Part shown: in pieces, positions 58,190 through 64,000 of the stretch
Position numbering within the stretch: position 1 is the first letter of the stretch
Layout: every line of letters starts with the position of its first letter
Origin: Nelumbo lutea
Taxonomy: Eukaryota; Streptophyta; Magnoliopsida; Proteales; Nelumbonaceae
DNA length: 64,000 nucleotides
Reading direction: 5' to 3'
Assembly: GCA_022828595.1 (NCBI GenBank)
Contig: JAKGHH010000002.1
Span: forward strand, 111,426,855-111,490,854
Program-made: the position numbers and the translations under genes
Notes under the pieces: generated by a model
Database searches by the model: none
Told to the model about the DNA's origin: nothing
The model's input: only the letters and a program-made list of their open reading frames with translations

Positions 58190-58198
58190 TAATATTAA

Positions 58199-59914
58199 AG
58201 ATGTGTCCAAATGTTTTTAAAAAAAGATATTTTTTTTATATATTTTTTACTTTATTACGACTTAATGGGTTAACCCATTTTTATCTTTTTTAAAATTTGT
58301 ATTCTATTTCCATTATTAACAAATATAACTCTGTTTATCACACTTATTTTTTTTTAACATAATGAATACATAATGTTAAAAATGTATCCAAATGTTTTCT
58401 ATAATTTTTTGTATTTTTTAATAATTTTTTTGTTTTTATCTTTTTAAAATTTTTTTATTGCATAACTATAAAATATTGGGTTCCATAAGCCATAGGGAAA
58501 AAACAACACCTTCCGCTCTCAGAAAATTAAAGAAGTAGAAATCATGTCAAATTAACATGACAATTTAAAAAACAAGTGAAATCCAATAAAGTGAGCTAAA
58601 AATATAAGAAAATAGAAAAAGTAATACTAAACATTAACATGACAACAAACACTGCTTGAGATGATGAAGCTTCCAAAGCTGAAGTTATTGCCCGTACCAT
58701 ATGCAGGATATCATCTTAAAAATTGGAGAAAAATGGGTTATTTTTGAGTAAATAATTTCTAAGCAACAAGAAAATAAAATAAAGATTATACCTCTAAATA
58801 AAAATCTATGTAGGAGCTAAGTTGCATACCTAAACCATGGGATTCCATCAAGTAAATCCAATTCCAATTTCTGATCCATAGGCATGGATTTTATAGCCAT
58901 GGATTCTTAGGGGGCGTTATTTTTTCGGATTTTGAGAGAGGGAAAATTGGTCTATGAGATTTTGGATCTCATTGACCAAGAATTATATGTTCTTTTTTCA
59001 AATTTATGTGGGACCAGGGAAGGTTTATTCTGGGTAAGTGATACCCATCTCTTAGGAGGGTAAATAACTTTCCCACCTAGGGGAAAAGTTGAAACACTTG
59101 AATGAGACAAAAATGTCCTTTCTAATAATGGATTTTTATGGCTAAAATGGTCATTGCCTTATTTACATGAGAAATAAAAGAACATGGGTAAATACACTTA
59201 CCTGGGTAAGTGTTTCCCAAGAAAAACTTACTCAAGTAACTGCATTTACCCGAATAAATAACTTACCGAAAAATGAATGGGGCCTTAAGAAAAAAACATT
59301 CAAAACCCTATGGATTAGGTTTTCAATGAAGTCATACCCAAAAATATTATAAGAACACAAAAGCCTACAACAATGAAAAGCAAGTATTATAAATAAATCA
59401 AGAGAAAAAATATCATTTATGGATAAAAATACAAACAAAAATACTAAGCCTATATATCTAATGGTGAACGGGACAACTTTGCTAAGATAAAGGTTAATAA
59501 AACCAGACAAAGCACACCTAAAAAGAAGAAAATTATGCAATGCCTCCACTCAAATTCCCACTCTTCCTTCGGAGAATAAAATAAAAGCTTGGGGCCATCC
59601 ATTTCTAGTAGGCATTTACTTCTACTTCAACCCAAAGGGATAAACATAATTCCTCCTTATGAAACTTCAAAAATAGGCTAACAAACTCATCATCATCATC
59701 ACACACAAAAAAACAAATCTAATAGGGATAAACCATTTTCTGTTGATAATAATTTGATCTTGACCATCTACTCTTATGAATTTAATGTCTTAATAACCAT
59801 ATATAATCTTAAAGTGAAAATAATGGTAAAACAATTATAAAAAATTTTGGCCCATCACGATGCTGATCCAAACTTTTCACTAAGGCTAAATTCATTTATC
59901 AAAGCACCCTGGTG
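58199..59914. other. AT-rich intergenic DNA, no gene seen
   Basis: Open frames at 59167-59549 have no recognisable domain. GGGTAAGTG / ACTTACCCAGG phrases at about 59030-59260 suggest a degraded inverted-repeat element. Confidence 0.35.
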
Positions 59915-60153
59915 CATGGTTTTTAAAACCGGATTAGACCGGACGGTCAGACTGGAAAAACCAGAAACCGGTCATCTAATCGGTTCTATTTTCCCCCAAA
60001 ATCATTAATTTTGATCAGCAAATTGCTGAATCGGCCAGTTAATTGTTCGAACGGTTTTGACTGTTTTTTAATTTTTTTTATCTTTTTGTCAGAATTGACC
60101 AACCATTCGAACCAGTAACTAAATCCCTGACCGGTTCAATTTTAAAAACCATG
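59915..60153. mobile_element. hAT-like MITE (CATGGTTTT family), 239 bp
   Basis: Begins CATGGTTTTTAAAACCGG and ends CAATTTTAAAAACCATG, flanked by CCCTGGTG (59907-59914) and CCCTGGTC (60154-60161), 7 of 8 matching. This is the cleanest single copy of the family. Confidence 0.8.
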
Positions 60154-60161
60154 CCCTGGTC

Positions 60162-61799
60162 TGCCATACAGGAGAAGACACATGTAAGATGACTATAAAC
60201 CCAACTCCAAAACTACTTAAGGCACTAATATATCACGATGAGATTAGCACCAGCTAAGATTAATTAAGGAATGATATTAGTTTTGAACCTTACAAGCTGG
60301 TCCTAACCTCAATTTGAGTTCACTTTTGCTACGACAGTGTCATAGTGCAGGGCTAAAACAAAAAACTATGACCTTTGATTTATTATTGTGGCCCCCACCA
60401 ATATGTCAGTCTATTTAAATGGACCAGGTTCAATTCAATCCAATGAATGCTTTGTACTAATTTGACCTGATCTAGTTCAATGTTTGGACGTTCAATTTGT
60501 TCAAATTCATCTTGATTTAGATTGGTTTCAACACAAATTTGGTTCGTTTGGCACATATACTCTTATCTTGTATGAATGAACCAGATATTGACTTAATCCA
60601 ACCCAATCTAATATAAATTTGTTACGGATGGACCAGGTCCAATCCAATCTAATAAATATTTTGGATCAGATTGATCCAATCCAATAAGTCTTATTGTTCC
60701 GTCCAATCCATTCAAATTGATTTTAGGTTAGACGGGTCCAATCCAAAACCAATCCATTGACACGATTAACCATAGCAAATGTGGTTTGCGAACTTAATTG
60801 GTTTAGTTTTGCCTATCCTTTAGCGAAGTTGCATCTTTCCTCTGATTTTATTTACATAAGTGGGTCCTATCCTATCCAGTGAGTGAGAAAATTTTGGCTT
60901 AGAAAAGTTTGACAAAATTGGGCATGACTCAGCCTCAGCTTAGGGCTGAAGTGGTTGAACTGAATCATTTATTACTTTCTCTTTTAGTTTTTAATAGTTA
61001 GTCAACTTCAGTTTTCAGCCATCAAGGAGCTCACAACCTCCTTAAACGATTCAGGCCATAGCCACTTCACCTATTACAAGAATATATGCGCATTGTGATC
61101 TTAACAGAGAGTGGGGAAACAAAGTCATTTCTTTACAAACCTATTATATTTAAGCCTTTCTCAAAATAAACATATTCATTTCTTTACAAAAATGTGAATA
61201 TCCCATTCCAGATTTAATGTGTTGTTTAATCACAAAAAAAGCCCTAATTTCACTGCCGAATCAAATAGAAAACCGGGCCCAAAGATTTTTAAGGAGATGT
61301 CGGTACTTATTTTTTTATTTTTTTTCAAATCCGGTTCAGGAGGCGGTTTAAGGTTCCTCCACCCCATGAACCGGTCAAACCCCAATACACCCTCTGTAGG
61401 GGTGTATAAAGATGCTCCTGATACGGGTCAATACATAACGATACTTTGAACCTTGAAAACTCTTGCCTTTTAAAGAAATTGTTAAGAAGCTGAAGTTAGG
61501 TTGATTACTATACCCAAATATCTTATTATGTAATTGAAGGCAAAATACTTTGTATGTCCAACTGTCTATCCATGTGAGAGTTTTTGGAAGCTATGTCTGA
61601 CCAAACAATCCACACAAATGGCCTAATTTTCATGTCAAATGTGTCATTACTTATTTAGCACATGGGTGGAAAGAAATTCCATCCAAATTGTCAGTGTCGT
61701 AGAGAATCTGATTTATTCACACATTAGAAGCTCCTGATCCACGTAAGTTTCATTTGAATCTGTTTTTGGCACATGGGATTCCATGCCCCCTATCTGTAT
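60162..61799. other. Intergenic, repeat-like, no gene seen
   Basis: Many AATCCAATC/GGTTCAATTC phrases at 60410-60770 look like a degraded AT-rich transposon. The open frame at 61219-61449 has no domain. Confidence 0.3.
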
Positions 61800-61802
61800 T
61801 TA

Positions 61803-61924
61803 GGTTGCATTTGGCATTCCACACAAATAAACAATCCACACAAATGTCACTTTTTTACTGTAAAAATGCCATTTTAATTACAAAAAGGAGATAAATCTTA
61901 AAATATAGAATGCCAAATGCAGCC
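61803..61924. mobile_element. PIF/Harbinger-like MITE, 122 bp
   Basis: Ends GGTTGCATTTGGCATTC and, reversed, GGCTGCATTTGGCATTC, flanked by TTA on both sides (61800-61802 and 61925-61927). Related to 24672 and 34863. Confidence 0.78.
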
Positions 61925-61927
61925 TTA

Positions 61928-62572
61928 GTCCCAGTTTGGAATCACTTATTTTAAGGGTGGGATTGTACAAAAAAAGCGCTTAGTTCAAAAATAATTGTTT
62001 AAAATTCAAATAAAAAAAATGAACTTCTTTTAAGTGCTAATATTAGAATATGTGATTATTTTTTAAGTGGTGGGGTCACACAAAAAGCCCAAAATAAGTC
62101 CTTAATTGCGTGTGGGAATAAGTCACAAAAAAGCAACTAAAAAAAAACAGAAAAAAGGGCAGTCAGGTCAAATGAAAAAATCACTTATTTCAAAAATAAG
62201 TGCTTAAAATTCAAGCCCAAAAATTGAATTCTTTTATTGAAGAAGTGCTCTTCCTTCGTTTTTCATTTCATCTCTGTCCCCCAACTTTTACCATAATTTC
62301 AGGTATTGCCCCCAATGAAACACAACTATGGGGAGAAACCCTTTTTTTCCAACCGATCAAGTTCAATCTACCTAGATTTTCTCTTTTTGTTTTTGTTTTT
62401 TCTTCCTTTGATTTTCCATTTTCAATTTATTTGAAGTAAACATTCAGCATATGGTTTAATGTTACGGGAGTCATGAGGCCCTGTTTGATTGAATAAGCAT
62501 TTATAAGATAAACAGCTCATTACACACTCAATATAAAAAAAATTGCTTATTTTGAAAATAAGAACATTAGGC
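61928..62572. other. Repeat-like DNA, no gene seen
   Basis: AAAATAAGTGATT/CACTTATTTT phrases recur in both orientations (61938-62200), as in short MITEs with eroded ends. No coding is supported. Confidence 0.35.
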
Positions 62573-62815
62573 CCTGTTTGATTCGTGGGAATAGGGGTCT
62601 GGAATGGAATCGGAATCCATCTATTTGATTGGATGGAATTGGAATTCCATTTCTATTCCTGGTTGAATGGCATTCTCCAATTGAGGGAATGACCATTCTC
62701 TCCCCTTCCCTTGAGAATGAGATACCATTCCTATTGATTCTAATTCCCATTCCTATTCCCATTTTATCTGAACCAAACAGATTATGGGAATAAACCATTC
62801 CAAAACCAAATGGAA
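62573..62815. mobile_element. Tourist-like MITE, degenerate
   Basis: Begins GGCCCTGTTTGATTCGTGGG. Interior GGAATGGAATCGGAATCC pairs with GATTCTAATTCCCATTCC, and the right side ends near CCAAAACCAAATGG. Resembles the element at 23572. Confidence 0.5.
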
Positions 62816-62888
62816 GTAATTGTCTAATAAGCACTACATAAGGTGTTCGGATCTTATCTCCTACCCACACCTACCCATCACCTACCCA

Positions 62889-62969
62889 TGTTCTCAATGT
62901 ATAGATGTAGTGTCCTGTTCTAAATGTATAGATGTAGTGTCCTGTTCTCAATGTATAGATGTAGTGTCC
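62889..62969. repeat. 27-bp tandem repeat, three copies
   Basis: TGTTCTCAATGTATAGATGT plus AGTGTCC at 62889, 62916 and 62943, one mismatch in the middle copy. Confidence 0.9.
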
Positions 62970-64000
62970 TGTAAGTATAAGTGGGTAGGATTCTTGTGGG
63001 TTTGTGGATAGGAAATCCCTATTGCTACATAAGCACTTGTAAGCAAATGATTCCCAAACATCCCCTTAGACACACACAATTCTCTCTCTCTCTCTCTGAA
63101 TAGAAGTAGAAGTGGAGAGGAAGATATATCTGATCACATATTCACGTTAAGTTGGCATACGGCTTTGCTGAATTGGGTTGTGTTCTTAGTAGCAGACATG
63201 CCATGTTATTCGCTTTCTATTGGCTTCTTCTTCAACAACATCGATTTGGTTTCATATTTCATATTGTCTCTTAGTTTAGGTTTACAAGATTAGTCTCTAA
63301 ATCTAGGATCCCTGACTTTTTCCCACATCCCATATGGCCATATGCCATGTGTCGGTACCCGTGACAAGGTTCGACAGACCACACCAGGAGGGAGGTTACC
63401 TTTACCAAACTCTTTCATGGGATGATGGGTCTTCTTCTTCCTTTCCTTTTTGTTGTTTACGCAAGTTATAATTCAATTACAGATATTCATATTTGTTCTA
63501 CATTTTCCATGATAGGGAGGTAAATGCAATGGTACGTGGCTGAGAGATATCTGGTGATTGGGCACCAAATCAACCTCTATTGACCTGCATCCATAATTCT
63601 CACCAGGGAGCAGGTCCAGAGTGCAGCCACAGAGACCAAATCTTACTCCTGGATTTACTCATTGTAATAATGCTCCAGCATTCTCCAGTTTCAGTGGAAG
63701 ATACACACTGTCCTCACTGCATTCCTAGTAACTCTAAAAACACAACCACAAATCTTCCTTGAGGATTACAGAAGTTCTTGTAATAGGAGATTTTGTACTT
63801 GAGAGTTGAGATATCACCCTTTTAAGAGGCTATTAGTAACACAAAGACATCAAAATTATCAAGGACTCAACATGAGATAAATATAGTAGACTAACAGATG
63901 CAGATTATACAAGGTATTAGCCATTCAATTTTACATTTGAGTTGTATCAAATCTGTATAACAAATTCTGTTTTTTTCTGTGCCATCATATGGTCTGGTCT
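62970..64000. other. Right end of window, no gene identified
   Basis: Contains a CT run at about 63080-63098 and a less AT-rich patch at 63580-63762 with an open frame of 60 aa that I do not recognise. It could be UTR or an exon of a gene lying beyond the window. Confidence 0.3.

Noticed and set aside
62820..63011. 63-aa frame with repeating CIDVVSC
   Set aside because: The periodicity is just the 27-bp DNA repeat read in frame.

Overview
This is nuclear DNA from a flowering plant. Three spliced plant genes with GT-AG introns sit in long AT-rich stretches packed with plant transposons (Copia, Gypsy chromovirus, L1-type LINE, Au-like SINE, hAT, PIF/Harbinger-like, Mutator-like and Helitron-like elements). 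The repeat style and the GDH and APS kinase proteins fit a non-grass angiosperm such as a magnoliid or basal/woody eudicot, but the species cannot be named from this window alone.

Genes. (1) Minus strand, 800-7995: a complete six-exon cytosolic (APK3-like) adenylyl-sulfate kinase of 208 aa. Its 4.4 kb first intron holds an internally deleted Copia element and a LINE fragment, and intron 4 holds an Au-like SINE. (2) Minus strand, 20170-20575: a two-exon gene for a 94-aa plant protein with one N-terminal membrane segment. (3) Plus strand, 43050-46794: a complete nine-exon NAD(H)-glutamate dehydrogenase, GDH2-like, 411 aa, with a split 5' leader carrying a short uORF. The three genes do not form a functional cluster.

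Repeat layout. 9.5-17.4 kb: two head-to-tail Helitron-like copies. The left copy was later hit by a 1.09 kb hAT-like element carrying an 82-bp minisatellite and by a 2.05 kb solo LTR carrying 53-bp and 15-bp minisatellites. The right copy was hit by a 300-bp hAT-like MITE whose empty site survives in the left copy. 21-28 kb: hAT and PIF-type MITEs, an LTR-like stretch and a 155-nt imperfect hairpin that could be a small-RNA precursor. 36.2-41.4 kb: a full-length Gypsy chromovirus-type element whose gag-pol frame is broken by a single in-frame TAG. It lies about 0.8 kb upstream of the GDH TATA box. 49-50 kb: LTR-like sequence and a LINE endonuclease fragment. 51.2-58.2 kb: a 7.0 kb Mutator-like element with long TIRs and a perfect 9-bp target duplication. 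Its interior is an array of about eight 800-bp monomers, each containing a copy of the MITE family found singly elsewhere in the window. 58-64 kb: further MITEs and unassigned AT-rich DNA.

No bacterial-type operon, CRISPR array, rRNA or convincing tRNA gene was seen. The most unusual structure is the Mutator-like element with an internal satellite-like array.
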